64,000 nt of DNA from Poindextera sp963706385 (GTDB lineage: Bacteria; Pseudomonadota; Alphaproteobacteria; Caulobacterales; Caulobacteraceae): NCBI GenBank assembly GCA_963706385.1, contig OY970153.1, forward strand, positions 3,100,001 through 3,164,000. Direction: 5' to 3'. This document shows positions 1-11,106 of the stretch, piece after piece. How positions within the stretch are numbered: position 1 is the stretch's first letter; every line of letters begins with the position of its first letter. The notes below the pieces were generated by a model. The model did not search any database, was not told the DNA's origin, and saw only the letters and a program-made list of their open reading frames with translations. The translations under genes and the position numbers were made by a program.

Positions 1-158
1 TCGCCAACCTTGTGACGATAGGAGTCCAGGGCGTGGTAGCGCGGCTTGAAGCGGGCCTCGATGTAATCGTCCAGGCAGTCCTCCAGCTCCATCAGATGGG
101 AGTCGGCGTCGTGGACGATGCGGTTCTCGACGTAGGGCAAGGCGGCCTCCGAAGTCAT
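1..158 (-). CDS. amidohydrolase-family protein, N-terminal part only (cut by window edge)
   Basis: The reverse strand opens with an ATG at 158 and stays open to the window edge, giving about 52 residues that begin MTSEAALPYVENRIVHDADS. The stretch HDADSHLME near residue 16 resembles the metal-binding N-terminal strand of amidohydrolase-2 (PF04909-type) metal-dependent hydrolases, where an Asp/His pair starts the barrel. The rest lies outside the window, so substrate and length cannot be judged. An 83-base gap separates it from the MFS gene downstream on the same strand. Family assignment is from one motif and is moderate. Confidence 0.65.
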   Translation of the reverse strand, partial: MTSEAALPYVENRIVHDADSHLMELEDCLDDYIEARFKPRYHALDSYRHKVG

Positions 159-241
159 CTCGCCGCTCTGTCGGCGGCGCTGGGGCGAGCCTAGACCCGC
201 CCACGGGTGGCGGCAACGGGCCGGGCGGCTGACGCGGAGCC

Positions 242-1441
242 TCAGCGCGCCGCCGGCCTGGCGGCTCGACCCGCGAGAATGGCCAGGCCGATCAGGCTGA
301 CCAGCGCGAAGCCCCCGCCGGTCAGGAAGGTCGCCGCCGGGCTGATGTTCGACCAAACCTCGCCGGCGATGGCGCTGGCCGCCAGCAGCGCGCCGCCGGT
401 CGCCAGGTTGAACATGCCAAACGCGGTCCCACGCAGCCGCGCCGGGGCGACATCGGCGATCAGGGCCGAGAACAGGCCCTGGGTCAGGCCCAGGTGCAGG
501 CCCCAAAGCGCCGCCCCGGCCAGCGCGCCGGGAATGGTGGGAGACAGCGCCAGCACCAGGTCGGCCGCCACCAGCATTCCTAGCCCCAGGGCCAGCAGCG
601 AGCGGCGTCCGATGCGGTCCGACAGGGCGCCGACCGGCGCGGAGATCGCCGCATAGATCACGTTCATCACCACCATGATCACCGGGACCAGGGCGACCGG
701 CAGGCCGACGTTCTGGGCGCGCAGGACGAGGAACGCCTCGCTGAACCGGGCCATGGTGAAGATCACCCCGACGATGACGACCAGCCAGAAGCCGGCGCCC
801 ATGTCCCGCACCTCGGCCCACCGGATCGGCGCGCGCGCCGCCGCGCGCGTCTCCTCGCTCCGGCGCGGCTCCTCGACACCGAGGATCAGCAGCATGACGG
901 CGACCACGGCTGGAACCACCGCCCAGGCGAACACCGCGCGGATGTGGCCCCCCAGCAGGGCCATCAGGCCGATCGCGGCCAGGGGGCCGGCGACGGCGCC
1001 GACGGTGTCCAGCGACTGGCGAAGGCCGTAGGCCGCGCCGGTGACCGCCTTGGGCGTGATGTCGGCCACCAGGGCGTCGCGGGGCGCCTCGCGCATGCCC
1101 TTGCCGAGCCGATCGATGAACCGCGCGGCCAGCACCTCGATGGGCGTCGTCGCCAACGGGAATATCGGCTTGGTCGCCGCGGCCAGCCCATAGCCGATCA
1201 CCGCCAGCAGCTTGCGCTTGCCCAGCCGGTCGCTGAGCCAGCCGGAGAACACCTTGGTGACCGAGACCGTGGCCTCGGAGATCCCCTCGATCAGCCCGAC
1301 CAGGGCGGCGCTGGCGCCCAGGGTGGAGATCAGGAACACCGGCAGCAGGCTGTGGATCATCTCCGAGGAGATATCCATGAACATCGAGACGAAACCGAGC
1401 GCCCAGACCGTTCGGGGAACCGCCTTCAGTCCCTTGAGCAT
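242..1441 (-). CDS. MFS transporter (12-TM drug/metabolite type)
   Basis: The 399-residue product has about twelve hydrophobic segments separated by short loops. The loop after TM2 reads SGWLSDRLGKRK, the classic MFS motif A (GxxxDRxGRR/K), and a second copy, GALSDRIGRR, follows TM8, as expected for the duplicated MFS fold. The length is normal for the family. An AGGGAGG Shine-Dalgarno sequence lies just before the ATG at 1441, which fixes the start. It is an inner-membrane secondary transporter with unknown substrate. It is divergent from the gene at 1734 across 292 bases in which I see no gene and no convincing promoter. Confidence 0.85.
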   Translation of the reverse strand: MLKGLKAVPRTVWALGFVSMFMDISSEMIHSLLPVFLISTLGASAALVGLIEGISEATVSVTKVFSGWLSDRLGKRKLLAVIGYGLAAATKPIFPLATTPIEVLAARFIDRLGKGMREAPRDALVADITPKAVTGAAYGLRQSLDTVGAVAGPLAAIGLMALLGGHIRAVFAWAVVPAVVAVMLLILGVEEPRRSEETRAAARAPIRWAEVRDMGAGFWLVVIVGVIFTMARFSEAFLVLRAQNVGLPVALVPVIMVVMNVIYAAISAPVGALSDRIGRRSLLALGLGMLVAADLVLALSPTIPGALAGAALWGLHLGLTQGLFSALIADVAPARLRGTAFGMFNLATGGALLAASAIAGEVWSNISPAATFLTGGGFALVSLIGLAILAGRAARPAAR

Positions 1442-1733
1442 GCCGCCTCCCTGGTCAGGCCCCGGGTGGTCATCAACCCCGCGTCTGATGGCCGCCGGGC
1501 CCGCCGCTCAGGCCACTATGAGCGCTGTCGGGGCGCGAGGATATCGACGCAGCCGCCGCTGCTGGCGCGGTCGGCGCGGCTCACGGCGACCACGATCTCG
1601 ATCCGATCGCGCCTCGGTTCGGTTGTCGGACGCCCCGGCGCGACGCACAAGGCCCTTGCTTGACCCAGGGATATCGGTCTCAGCTTCCCGGTCAGGACAA
1701 GGCCGCCGGATGAGCGGCCGAAAGGAGGATGCG

Positions 1734-2795
1734 ATGGCCCGCGCCCCTAGCGGTTTCAAGGTCCGGTTGGAGCCCCAGGACGAATACACTCACGTTCCCG
1801 ACGCCGCCGCCAACTACAATGAAAGCATGTATTTCAACATGTTCGACCCGGCGAAGAAGGTCGGCGGCTGGTTCCGCATCGGCAACCGGCCGAACGAGGG
1901 CTACGCGGAAATCTCGGTCTGCCTCTACCTGCCGGGCGGCCGCGTCGGCTTCATGTTCGGCCGGCCCAAGATCAGCGGCAACGCCGAGATGAACGCCGGC
2001 GGCCTCAAGGTCGAGATCGTCGAGCCGCTCAAACGCCTGCGGCTGACCTACGCGGGCAAGGTGCTGCTGCTGGCGCGGCCGGGCGAGATGGCCGACCCGG
2101 CCAAGGCCTTTAGCGACAATCCCCAGCTGCCCTGCACCGTCGATCTGGCCTTCGATGGCGTCTCGCCGATGTTCGGCGGGGAGACGGTCAAGGAAGACGG
2201 CGGCCCGATCGAGATCGATCCGGAAAAGTCCTTCGCCAAGGCCCACTATGAACAGCACATGGCCGCCAAGGGTCGCTTCGTGGTCGGGGACGAGACGTTC
2301 GAGGTCGAGGGCCACGGTTTGCGCGACAAGAGCTGGGGCCCGCGCCACTGGCAGGCGATCAACTGGTACCGCTGGTGTCCGATGAACTTCGGCCCGGATT
2401 TCGCGATGATGATCTCGCTGGTGGCCGACGATACGGGCAAGGTTCGCCAGGGTGGCATGGTGCTGAAGGACGGGGCCTACGACCTGATCAGCGAGGCCAC
2501 CATGGACAGCGACTGGGATGAGAACGGCTACCAGACCGCGTTGCGCTCGCACGTAAAAACCGAGTCCGGCGCCGAATACGATGTCGAGGGCGAGGTCCTC
2601 TCACTGATCCCGCTGCGCAACCGGCGCAAGACCCCGGACGGCGCCGAGCTGACCACCCGCATCACCGAGGGCATGACCGAGTACCGCTGCGACGGAAAGG
2701 TCGGCTACGGTCTTTCGGAATATCTCGACCAGATCGTCGATGGCCGGCCCACCGGCGCGGACCTGCCGGCGAGCTGGAAGGTCCCGGCGCGATAG
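1734..2795 (+). CDS. DUF7064/7065-like (lipocalin/CrtC-like) protein of unknown function
   Basis: The 353-residue soluble product has no signal peptide or membrane segment. Its start is fixed by a perfect AAAGGAGG at 1721-1728 upstream of the ATG at 1734; a second in-frame ATG at 1710 overlaps that ribosome site and is less likely. The protein is rich in alternating beta-strand patterns with many Trp/Tyr/Gly residues (for example around GLRDKSWGPRHWQAINWYRW, residues about 197-216), which recalls AttH/hydroxyneurosporene-synthase-like double-lipocalin proteins. Proteins of this kind sit next to lipid and steroid catabolism genes in other actinobacteria and alphaproteobacteria, but nothing here proves a substrate. 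Family call moderate, function unknown. Confidence 0.7.
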   Translation: MARAPSGFKVRLEPQDEYTHVPDAAANYNESMYFNMFDPAKKVGGWFRIGNRPNEGYAEISVCLYLPGGRVGFMFGRPKISGNAEMNAGGLKVEIVEPLKRLRLTYAGKVLLLARPGEMADPAKAFSDNPQLPCTVDLAFDGVSPMFGGETVKEDGGPIEIDPEKSFAKAHYEQHMAAKGRFVVGDETFEVEGHGLRDKSWGPRHWQAINWYRWCPMNFGPDFAMMISLVADDTGKVRQGGMVLKDGAYDLISEATMDSDWDENGYQTALRSHVKTESGAEYDVEGEVLSLIPLRNRRKTPDGAELTTRITEGMTEYRCDGKVGYGLSEYLDQIVDGRPTGADLPASWKVPAR

Positions 2796-2881
2796 GCCTC
2801 GCCCAATCGCCCATCGCCGCCTAGTCTTGGACGAGCGCCGCTACGAGCACGAGGTCTTGCTCTTTTGCTCGAATTGAGCAT

Positions 2882-4966
<2,085 letters not shown>

Positions 4967-5103
4967 AGACGCCCCATAGAGACCGTCGATCGAAATTAAA
5001 GAATAAATCGATTGGTCCGCGCCCGCCCGCGCGGCGTATAGCTTTATGGTCATCATTTGCGGCCTCGCGCCCCCGCGCTCGGCCAAGAACTCGGGAGACA
5101 CCC

Positions 5104-5520
5104 ATGTCGCTGGCGTCCAGCAAAACCGTCGAAAACCTGAAGGCCGCGTTCGCCGGCGAAAGCCAGGCCAACCGCCGCTACCTCTATTTCGCGCAGAAGG
5201 CCGACGTCGAAGGCTACAACGACGTCGCCACCGTGTTCCGCTCCACCGCCGAGGGCGAGACCGGCCACGCGCACGGCCACCTGGAATTCCTGGAAGCCGT
5301 GGGCGATCCGGCGACCGGCCTGCCGATCGGCGGCACCGGCGACAACCTGAAAGCCGCGATCGCGGGCGAGACCCACGAATACACCGACATGTATCCCGGC
5401 ATGGCCCGCACCGCCCGGGAAGAAGGCTTCGACGAGATCGCCGACTGGTTCGAGACCCTGGCCAAGGCCGAACGGTCCCACGCCGGTCGGTTCCAAAAAG
5501 CCCTCGATTCGCTCGACTAA
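5104..5520 (+). CDS. rubrerythrin-family diiron protein (erythrin type, no rubredoxin domain)
   Basis: The 138-residue four-helix-bundle protein has two ExxH-type ligand sets: the Glu of FAGESQANRRY and EGETGHAHGH in the first half, and AGETHEYTDMYP and AERSHAGRF in the second. Such proteins are non-haem diiron peroxidases/oxidases that remove H2O2 in the cytoplasm. The C-terminal rubredoxin (CxxC) domain of classical rubrerythrin is absent, so electrons must come from a partner. The next gene encodes a multi-cluster Fe-S protein and the third a DUF3501 protein; spacing and strand suggest one operon. The ATG at 5104 follows GGGAGACACCC. Confidence 0.9.
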   Translation: MSLASSKTVENLKAAFAGESQANRRYLYFAQKADVEGYNDVATVFRSTAEGETGHAHGHLEFLEAVGDPATGLPIGGTGDNLKAAIAGETHEYTDMYPGMARTAREEGFDEIADWFETLAKAERSHAGRFQKALDSLD

Positions 5521-5526
5521 GGCTCA

Positions 5527-5554
5527 TCCGCCGCGGTCTTCGGGCCGCGGCGGA
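5527..5554 (+). terminator. strong 10-bp hairpin between the rubrerythrin and Fe-S genes
   Basis: The sequence TCCGCCGCGG at 5527-5536 and its perfect complement at 5545-5554 enclose an 8-base loop. No T-run follows, and the next ATG is only 9 bases away. It may therefore be a partial terminator or an mRNA-stabilising hairpin that lets the rubrerythrin be made in excess over the downstream genes, rather than a full stop. Confidence 0.5.
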
Positions 5555-5563
5555 CCCATTTCC

Positions 5564-6934
5564 ATGACCGATCAGCCGCCCGCCAAGGGGGCAGCCCGCG
5601 AAGGCAGCCTCGATGCTCCGTTCCGCCATCCGATCGACTGGCGCGGCGAGGCTTTCTACGACCCGGCCGCCATCGAGGCGGAGATGGAGCGGGTGTTCGA
5701 CATCTGTCACGGCTGCCGCCGCTGCTTCAACCTGTGCGACAGCTTTCCCAAGCTGTTCGAGCTGATCGACGAGGGGCCCACCGGCGAATTGGACGGCGTG
5801 GCCAAGGCCGATTTCAAGACGGTCGTGGACGCCTGCACCCTGTGCGACATGTGCTTTTTGACCAAGTGTCCCTATGTGCCGCCGCACGAATTCAACATCG
5901 ACTTTCCCCACCTGATGCTGCGCCACCGCGCGGCCGAGCGGCGGCGCGAGGGCGGCGATTTCGTGCGCGAGCAGCTCGGCGAAACCGACCGCAACGGCAA
6001 GCTGGCCAAGCCGGTCGCGGGCCTGGCCAATTGGGCGACGGACCTGAACAACAAGCCGGTCCGCTGGGCGATGGAGGCGGCGGCCGGGATCGACCGCGAG
6101 GCGGCGCTGCCGAAATGGCATGGGCGCACGGCCGAGGATCTGCTGCGCGAACCGGCGCCGCCCAATCCCGACGGTCCGGCCTTCGGCAAGCGCAAGGCGG
6201 TGCTCTACGCCACCTGTTTCGTCGATTACAACGCCCCCTCGACCGCGACCGCGGCGATGGCGGTGCTGGCCAAGCTGGGCGTCGAGACGATCGTCGACTA
6301 TCCGGTCTGCTGCGGCATGCCCCAGCTCGAGGCCGGCGACATCGCCGAGGTGGCTAGGCGCGCCGAGACGGTCGCGGCCGCGATGGCGCCCCACATCGAG
6401 CGGGGCTGTGACATCATCGCCCTGACCGCCAGCTGCGGGCTGATGATGAAGTTCGAATGGCCGCTGATCCTGCCCGAGAGCGAGCCGGTCAAACGCCTGG
6501 CCGCCGCGACCCGCGACATCAGCCAGTATGTGGTCGAGATCGCCAAGGCCGACGGCCTGGCGCCGGGCCTGGGGCCGATCGAGGGTGGGGTCACCGTCCA
6601 CCACGCCTGTCATGCGCGGGCGCAGAACATGGGCGCCAAGTCGGCCGAGCTGCTGCGGCTGATCCCGGGCGCCAAGATCGATCTGGTCGAGCGCTGCTCG
6701 GGTCACGGCGGCACCTTCGGGGTGATGAAGAAGACCCGGCCGATGGCGGTCAAGATCGGCAAGCCGGCCGCCCGTCAGGTCGCCCAGAAGGCCAACGGGA
6801 CGCTCTGCTCCGACTGCCCCTTGGCCTGCAAACACCTTGGTCAGCTGCTGGTCGCCGAGACCGGCGCCGAGACGGCCCAGCCGGTCCAGGCCCACCCGAT
6901 CGAAGTGTTCGCCCACGCCTACGGCCTGGTCTAG
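5564..6934 (+). CDS. (Fe-S)-binding heterodisulfide reductase/GlpC-like oxidoreductase
   Basis: The 456-residue soluble protein carries two ferredoxin-type [4Fe-4S] motifs near the N-terminus, CHGCRRCFNLC and CTLCDMCFLTKCP. Cysteine-rich CCG-type elements follow: VCCGMPQLE, ASCGLMM, HHACHARAQNMG and ERCSGHGGTFG. A last Cys cluster, CSDCPLACKH, lies near the C-terminus. This is the architecture of GlpC/HdrD electron-transfer subunits. It sits between a rubrerythrin lacking its own rubredoxin domain and a DUF3501 gene, so an electron-donor role to that rubrerythrin in peroxide defence is a reasonable inference, not shown. The ATG at 5564 lies just after the hairpin; no membrane segment is seen. 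Confidence 0.85.
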   Translation: MTDQPPAKGAAREGSLDAPFRHPIDWRGEAFYDPAAIEAEMERVFDICHGCRRCFNLCDSFPKLFELIDEGPTGELDGVAKADFKTVVDACTLCDMCFLTKCPYVPPHEFNIDFPHLMLRHRAAERRREGGDFVREQLGETDRNGKLAKPVAGLANWATDLNNKPVRWAMEAAAGIDREAALPKWHGRTAEDLLREPAPPNPDGPAFGKRKAVLYATCFVDYNAPSTATAAMAVLAKLGVETIVDYPVCCGMPQLEAGDIAEVARRAETVAAAMAPHIERGCDIIALTASCGLMMKFEWPLILPESEPVKRLAAATRDISQYVVEIAKADGLAPGLGPIEGGVTVHHACHARAQNMGAKSAELLRLIPGAKIDLVERCSGHGGTFGVMKKTRPMAVKIGKPAARQVAQKANGTLCSDCPLACKHLGQLLVAETGAETAQPVQAHPIEVFAHAYGLV

Positions 6935-6948
6935 GAAAGCGCCCCGCC

Positions 6949-7542
6949 ATGCCCGCCAGCCTGCGCAAGGTCACCCGCCAGGACATCGTCCCGGACGCCG
7001 AATACGCCGCCCAGCGCACGGCCCGCCGCGCCGCGCTGTTGCCCATCAAGCGGCTGCGCCGGGTGGCGCTCGGCCCCTACTGCACCTTCTATTTCGAGTG
7101 CTACGAGACGCTGCTGTTCCAGATCCAGGAGATGCTGCTGGTCGAGAAGGGCGGCGAGGAACAGATCGCCGACGAGTTCGCCGCCTACAATCCGTTGATC
7201 CCGCAAGGCTCGGAACTGGTGGCCACGGCGATGTTCGAGATCGACGACGAGCGCCGCCGCGCGGTGATCCTCGGCGAGCTGGGCCGGGTGGAAGATCATT
7301 TCTTCATCGAGGTCGGCGAGACGCGCGTGCCCGGCGCGCCCGAGGCCGACATCGAGCGCACCCGCGACGACGGCAAGACCTCCTCGGTGCATTTCCTGCA
7401 TTTCGCCTTCACGCCCGAACAGGTGGCGGCGTTCCGCGATCCGGCCGCGCGGGTGATGCTGGGCTGCGACCACCCGCGCTACGCCCACTTCGCGGTGCTC
7501 GGCGCGGAGACCCGGGCGGAGCTGGCGAAGGACTTCGCCTGA
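6949..7542 (+). CDS. DUF3501 family protein
   Basis: The 197-residue protein starts at the ATG at 6949, 14 bases after the Fe-S gene stop. It begins RKVTRQDIVPDAEY and contains the family-typical stretch GPYCTFYFECYETLLFQIQEML, which is split here only by my citation limit. The C-terminal part has HFLHFAFTPEQVAAFRDP and ends in a region rich in His/Asp (CDHPRYAH). Genes of this family co-occur with rubrerythrin and the CCG Fe-S gene in other proteobacteria. Its biochemical role is unknown; a place in the same peroxide-related complex is inferred only from the operon. Confidence 0.85.
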   Translation: MPASLRKVTRQDIVPDAEYAAQRTARRAALLPIKRLRRVALGPYCTFYFECYETLLFQIQEMLLVEKGGEEQIADEFAAYNPLIPQGSELVATAMFEIDDERRRAVILGELGRVEDHFFIEVGETRVPGAPEADIERTRDDGKTSSVHFLHFAFTPEQVAAFRDPAARVMLGCDHPRYAHFAVLGAETRAELAKDFA

Positions 7543-7550
7543 TCACGGTT

Positions 7551-7930
7551 AGAGCGAGATGATTTCAAATTGAATCACTCTATTGTTCCGCTCGTCCAGA
7601 AAGGCGAGGCGCGAAAACCCCTCTCCCAGCGGGAGAGGGAGGGGCCCGCGCCGCAGGCGTGGGAAGGTGAGGGGTTACGGCGTGAGCCATTTTCGCGCAT
7701 CGTCCGCCGATGCCGCTGAAGGCGTCTGATCCGCTTCTGGAACACCGAGATTCTGCCAAAACATCGAGAGGGCCGGGCTGAGCATCCTCACGGCGCTCGA
7801 ACTGGCGAGGCCGTAACCCCTCACCCTCCCGCCTGGGGCGGGCCCCTCCCTCTCCCCTCCGGGAGAGGGGTTTTGCGCCGAGTCCCGGGATGAGCGGCGG
7901 AGATACTTGGGTCCACCTAAAACGTCATCC
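7551..7930. repeat. composite intergenic repeat island (element B interrupted by an inverted pair of element A)
   Basis: There is no gene here. The outer arms at 7551-7599 and 7884-7930 match the two halves of the compact palindromic element at 40845-40947 (shared words GATTTCAAATTGAATCACTC and AGATACTTGG..CACCTAAAA). Between them lie two inverted copies of a REP-like unit, at 7615-7682 (forward) and 7810-7875 (reverse). Each contains CCCTCTCCC..GGGAGAGGG followed by AAGGTGAGGGGTTACGGC. The same A pairs occur near 33.0-33.3 and 54.9-55.1 kb. The arrangement looks like A elements inserted into, or recombined with, a B element. Confidence 0.8.
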
Positions 7931-7934
7931 CGCC

Positions 7935-9440
7935 CTACCCGTACGTCTCCCGCAGCACCGCCTTTTGCACCTTGCCCATGGCGTTGCGGGGCAGGGCGGG
8001 GACGAAGACCACCCGCTTGGGCAGCTTGAACCGCGCCAGCCGGTCGGCAAGCGCGCCGATCACCTCGGCCTCGGTCAGGCTGGCGCCGGGCCTCAGCACC
8101 ACCGCGGCGGTGACCGTCTCGCCGAAGTCGGGATCGGCCAGGCCGAACACCGCCGATTCCTCGACGCCGGGCAGGGCGTCGATCTCGCTCTCGACCTCCT
8201 TGGGATAGACGTTCAGGCCGCCGGAGATGATCAGGTCCTTGCCACGCCCGACGATCGAGACGTAGCCGCGCGCATCGACCACGCCCAGGTCGCCGGTGAT
8301 GAAGAAGCCATCGGCGCGGAACTCGGCGGCGGTCTTTTCCGGCATGCGCCAGTAGCCGGCGAAGACGTTGGGGCCCTTGACCTCGATCACGCCGATCGCG
8401 CCCGCCGGCAGCGGTGCGCCGGTCTCCGAATCGACGATGCGCAAGGCCACGCCCGGCAGGGGAGGCCCGACCGTGCCGGCGATCCGCTCCCCGTCATAGG
8501 GATTGGAGGTGTTCATATTGGTCTCGGTCATGCCGTAGCGCTCGAGGATGGCGTGGCCGGTGCGCTCGGAGAATTCCCGGTGGGTCTCGGCCAGCAGCGG
8601 GGCCGAGCCGGAGACGAACAGGCGCATGTGGGCGCTCAGCGCGCGGTCCAGCCGCTCGTCCCGCAACAGGCGCACATAGAAGGTCGGCACCCCCATCAGG
8701 CAGGTCGCCTCGGGCATCAGGCGAATGACCTCGCCGGCGTCGAACCGGGGCAGGAAGATCATCGAGGCGCCGGCCAGAAGGACGATGTTGGTCGCCACGA
8801 ACAGGCCGTGGGTGTGGTAGATCGGCAGGGCGTGGATCAGCACGTCCTGGTCGGTGAAGCGCCAATAATCCTTTAGAACCAGCGCGTTGGACGCGAGATT
8901 GTCGTGGGTCAGCATCGCGCCCTTGGACCGGCCGGTGGTGCCCGAGGTGTAGAGGATCGCCGCCAGGTCGCCGGCCTCGCGCGCCGCCGTGGGAAAGTCG
9001 GACGCGGCGGCGGAGGCCTTTTCGGTCAGGCTGCCGCTGGCGCCGTCCTCGCCCAGGGTCTCGACCGCGCCGACGCCCAGGCGAGCGGCCAGGGCGGCCA
9101 CGCCCTCGCGCTTTTCGGGTGCGCAGACCACCACCTTGGGCTCGGCGTCGGCGATGAAATACTCCAGCTCCGCCAGGGTGTAGCCGGTGTTGAGCGGCAG
9201 ATAGACCGCGCCCGCCCGCAGGCAGCCGAGGTAGAGCAGCAGCGCATCCGGGCTCTTCTCCACCTGCGCGGCCACTCGGTCGCCGGGCGCCACCCCCAGA
9301 TCCGCCAGCACGCGCGCATACCGCCCGGCGGCCTCAAGCGTCTCGCCGTAGGTCAGGCGGCGCCCGTCGGCGGTCCGCAGGAACAGCCGCCCGGGCTCGG
9401 GCGCATGGGCGGCGATCAGATCGAACAGGTTGGCGGACAC
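7935..9440 (-). CDS. matB: malonyl-CoA synthetase-like acyl-CoA ligase
   Basis: The 501-residue member of the ANL adenylate-forming family has the P-loop YTSGTTGRSKGAM near residue 167, the A5-like motif YGMTETNMNTSNPY, the hinge GDLG..GYVSIVGRGKDLIISGG and the C-terminal catalytic Lys in RNAMGKVQK. The stretches ALPIYHTHGLFVATN and FLPRFDAGEVI..LMGVPTFYVRLL closely resemble MatB enzymes, which make malonyl-CoA (or methylmalonyl-CoA) from the free diacid, ATP and CoA. The length is standard. No decarboxylase or transporter of a full mat operon is adjacent, although an MFS gene lies just upstream. The substrate is inferred from similarity. Confidence 0.8.
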   Translation of the reverse strand: MSANLFDLIAAHAPEPGRLFLRTADGRRLTYGETLEAAGRYARVLADLGVAPGDRVAAQVEKSPDALLLYLGCLRAGAVYLPLNTGYTLAELEYFIADAEPKVVVCAPEKREGVAALAARLGVGAVETLGEDGASGSLTEKASAAASDFPTAAREAGDLAAILYTSGTTGRSKGAMLTHDNLASNALVLKDYWRFTDQDVLIHALPIYHTHGLFVATNIVLLAGASMIFLPRFDAGEVIRLMPEATCLMGVPTFYVRLLRDERLDRALSAHMRLFVSGSAPLLAETHREFSERTGHAILERYGMTETNMNTSNPYDGERIAGTVGPPLPGVALRIVDSETGAPLPAGAIGVIEVKGPNVFAGYWRMPEKTAAEFRADGFFITGDLGVVDARGYVSIVGRGKDLIISGGLNVYPKEVESEIDALPGVEESAVFGLADPDFGETVTAAVVLRPGASLTEAEVIGALADRLARFKLPKRVVFVPALPRNAMGKVQKAVLRETYG

Positions 9441-9517
9441 TCAGCGCTGGCCTCTCATTGGCGGATGCGCCGTCTTCGGGCGCCGGGGCGGCGGCGTCCA
9501 GCGGGTTTTGGCCGGCG

Positions 9518-11068
9518 TCAGGCGCGCGATCGCCCCGTCAGGCCGCGGTTGCGCGGCTCCTCGACCAGGGACACGAGGATCACCAGGGCCGCGGCCTCGA
9601 AGACGATCGAGATGACGAACAGCACCGAATAGCCGGCCACCGCGGCGATCAGCCCGCCGACCAGGGGCCCCAGCGCCGCCATCAGCCCCTCGGCGGTCGA
9701 GGAAAACGCCAGCCGCATGGCCGTGTCCTCGCGCAGGCCGAACTCCAGCACCATGGTCTGGGAGCTCATCATGTAGGCCGACTGCGCCGCGCCCAGGCCG
9801 AAAAAGGCGACGAACACCAGAAGCGGAGTGTGGCCGACCATCAACAGCGCGGTCGCCGCGATCCACATCACCAGCGAGATGACGAAGGTCGACTTGAAGC
9901 CGGAACGATCGCCCAGATAGCCCCAGAGCATATTCGAGACGGTGTCGGCGCCCAGATAGACCAGCGAAAGCAGTCCAAGGTTGGCCCCGGTTAGCTCGAT
10001 CGTCGAGCGGGCGAACAGGATGTAGAACGGCGCGGCGATTCGGCCGGCCACCGCGCAGGTCTGAGCCAGCATGAAGAACAGAAAACCGCGATCGTGGCGC
10101 AGCAGAGCCGGCAGGTCGCGCAGCCGGTCGCGCACCCGCATGCGGGGCCTCAGCGTCGGCGGCTCCGGCTCGCGCAGCAGAAGGCTGAGCGCGGTCAGCC
10201 CCAGGCTGGTCAGCACGAAGGCGGCCATGAAGGTGGTCGAATAGCCGTTGCGCCACAGGTGCACGCCCAGCACCGTCGGGCCCGGCGAATAGGCCTTGGC
10301 GCCGATCAGCCAGCGGCCGGCGGCGTAGGACAGGCCCGCGGCGATCAGTCCCCCGGTGACGTTGCGCCAGGCCTGCAGCCGCCCGCGCTCGCTGATTGGG
10401 ATGACCTTGGCGAGTAGGAGCTGGAAGGCGACCCGCTGGGCGCCGGAGAACAGGCCGAGCAGCAGCAGAAACACCAGCATGGCGATCAGCAACGGCGCGC
10501 CGGACAGGACCCAGCCGGAGATCGCCATGCCAAGAATCTGCACCCGCATCATCGTGCCCATCAGCATCGAGACCGGCAGCACCGTCTTGCGGTGCTCGAT
10601 CTGGGCCGCGCCGACGATCGGCGAGACCACCTGGCCGACCTGCTGCAGGGCGAGTCCGAGGCCGACGATGGCGTCGGGGTTGGCGAACAGCCGCAGGGCC
10701 GGCGGAAACCCGGGGATGGCGGCGCTGGCCAGCATGTGCAGATAGGCTGGGATGAAGGTCGGCGCATTGACCAGCCGAAAGCCGGTCATGCCGAGCATTC
10801 CATGGACATAGTTGGCGGCGTAGTTGCGCGGCAGGTTGTCCCAGACGAACTTTTCGTAGGCCGCCTCGCGCTCGCTCAGACCGGGCTCCGCCGGGGCCGT
10901 CCCATCTGGCTCCGCCGCATCGTCCAATCCCCTGACCTCCTCGAACCCTGCCGCGCCGTCCGCCTTGCGCGACTCGCCGCGCGCAGCTTGGCGCAAAATC
11001 CGCCCTCGGGAACCCCGCGGCGCGCTGCTCAGGCGAAATGACCGAAACCGGTTTCCACTTTCGGCCAT
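9518..11068 (-). CDS. MFS transporter
   Basis: About twelve membrane segments run from residue 60 onward, with MFS-like loops (LGDRSGFKSTFVIS in the second half; SERGRLQAWRNVTGG in the first). The 516-residue reading frame is longer than usual because of about 50 polar N-terminal residues (SFRLSSAPRGSRGRIL..). The ATG at 11068 has no ribosome site, whereas an in-frame TTG at 10927, preceded by AGGAGG, would give a normal 469-residue protein starting just before LSEREAAYEKFVWDN. I regard the shorter form as likely. It lies on the same strand as the matB-like gene, 77 bases upstream of it. Substrate unknown. Confidence 0.8.
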   Translation of the reverse strand: MAESGNRFRSFRLSSAPRGSRGRILRQAARGESRKADGAAGFEEVRGLDDAAEPDGTAPAEPGLSEREAAYEKFVWDNLPRNYAANYVHGMLGMTGFRLVNAPTFIPAYLHMLASAAIPGFPPALRLFANPDAIVGLGLALQQVGQVVSPIVGAAQIEHRKTVLPVSMLMGTMMRVQILGMAISGWVLSGAPLLIAMLVFLLLLGLFSGAQRVAFQLLLAKVIPISERGRLQAWRNVTGGLIAAGLSYAAGRWLIGAKAYSPGPTVLGVHLWRNGYSTTFMAAFVLTSLGLTALSLLLREPEPPTLRPRMRVRDRLRDLPALLRHDRGFLFFMLAQTCAVAGRIAAPFYILFARSTIELTGANLGLLSLVYLGADTVSNMLWGYLGDRSGFKSTFVISLVMWIAATALLMVGHTPLLVFVAFFGLGAAQSAYMMSSQTMVLEFGLREDTAMRLAFSSTAEGLMAALGPLVGGLIAAVAGYSVLFVISIVFEAAALVILVSLVEEPRNRGLTGRSRA

Positions 11069-11106
11069 CGCGCACTAAGTTGCCGGCAAGTCGACCGTAG
11101 GATCCC

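Noticed and set aside
1212..1733. N-terminal extension of the DUF7064-like protein
   Set aside because: It would overlap the divergent MFS gene, and a perfect AAAGGAGG supports the internal ATG at 1734.
7617..7875. Possible CRISPR array in the repeated intergenic DNA
   Set aside because: Only two copies in inverted orientation; no regular direct repeats with spacers and no cas genes.
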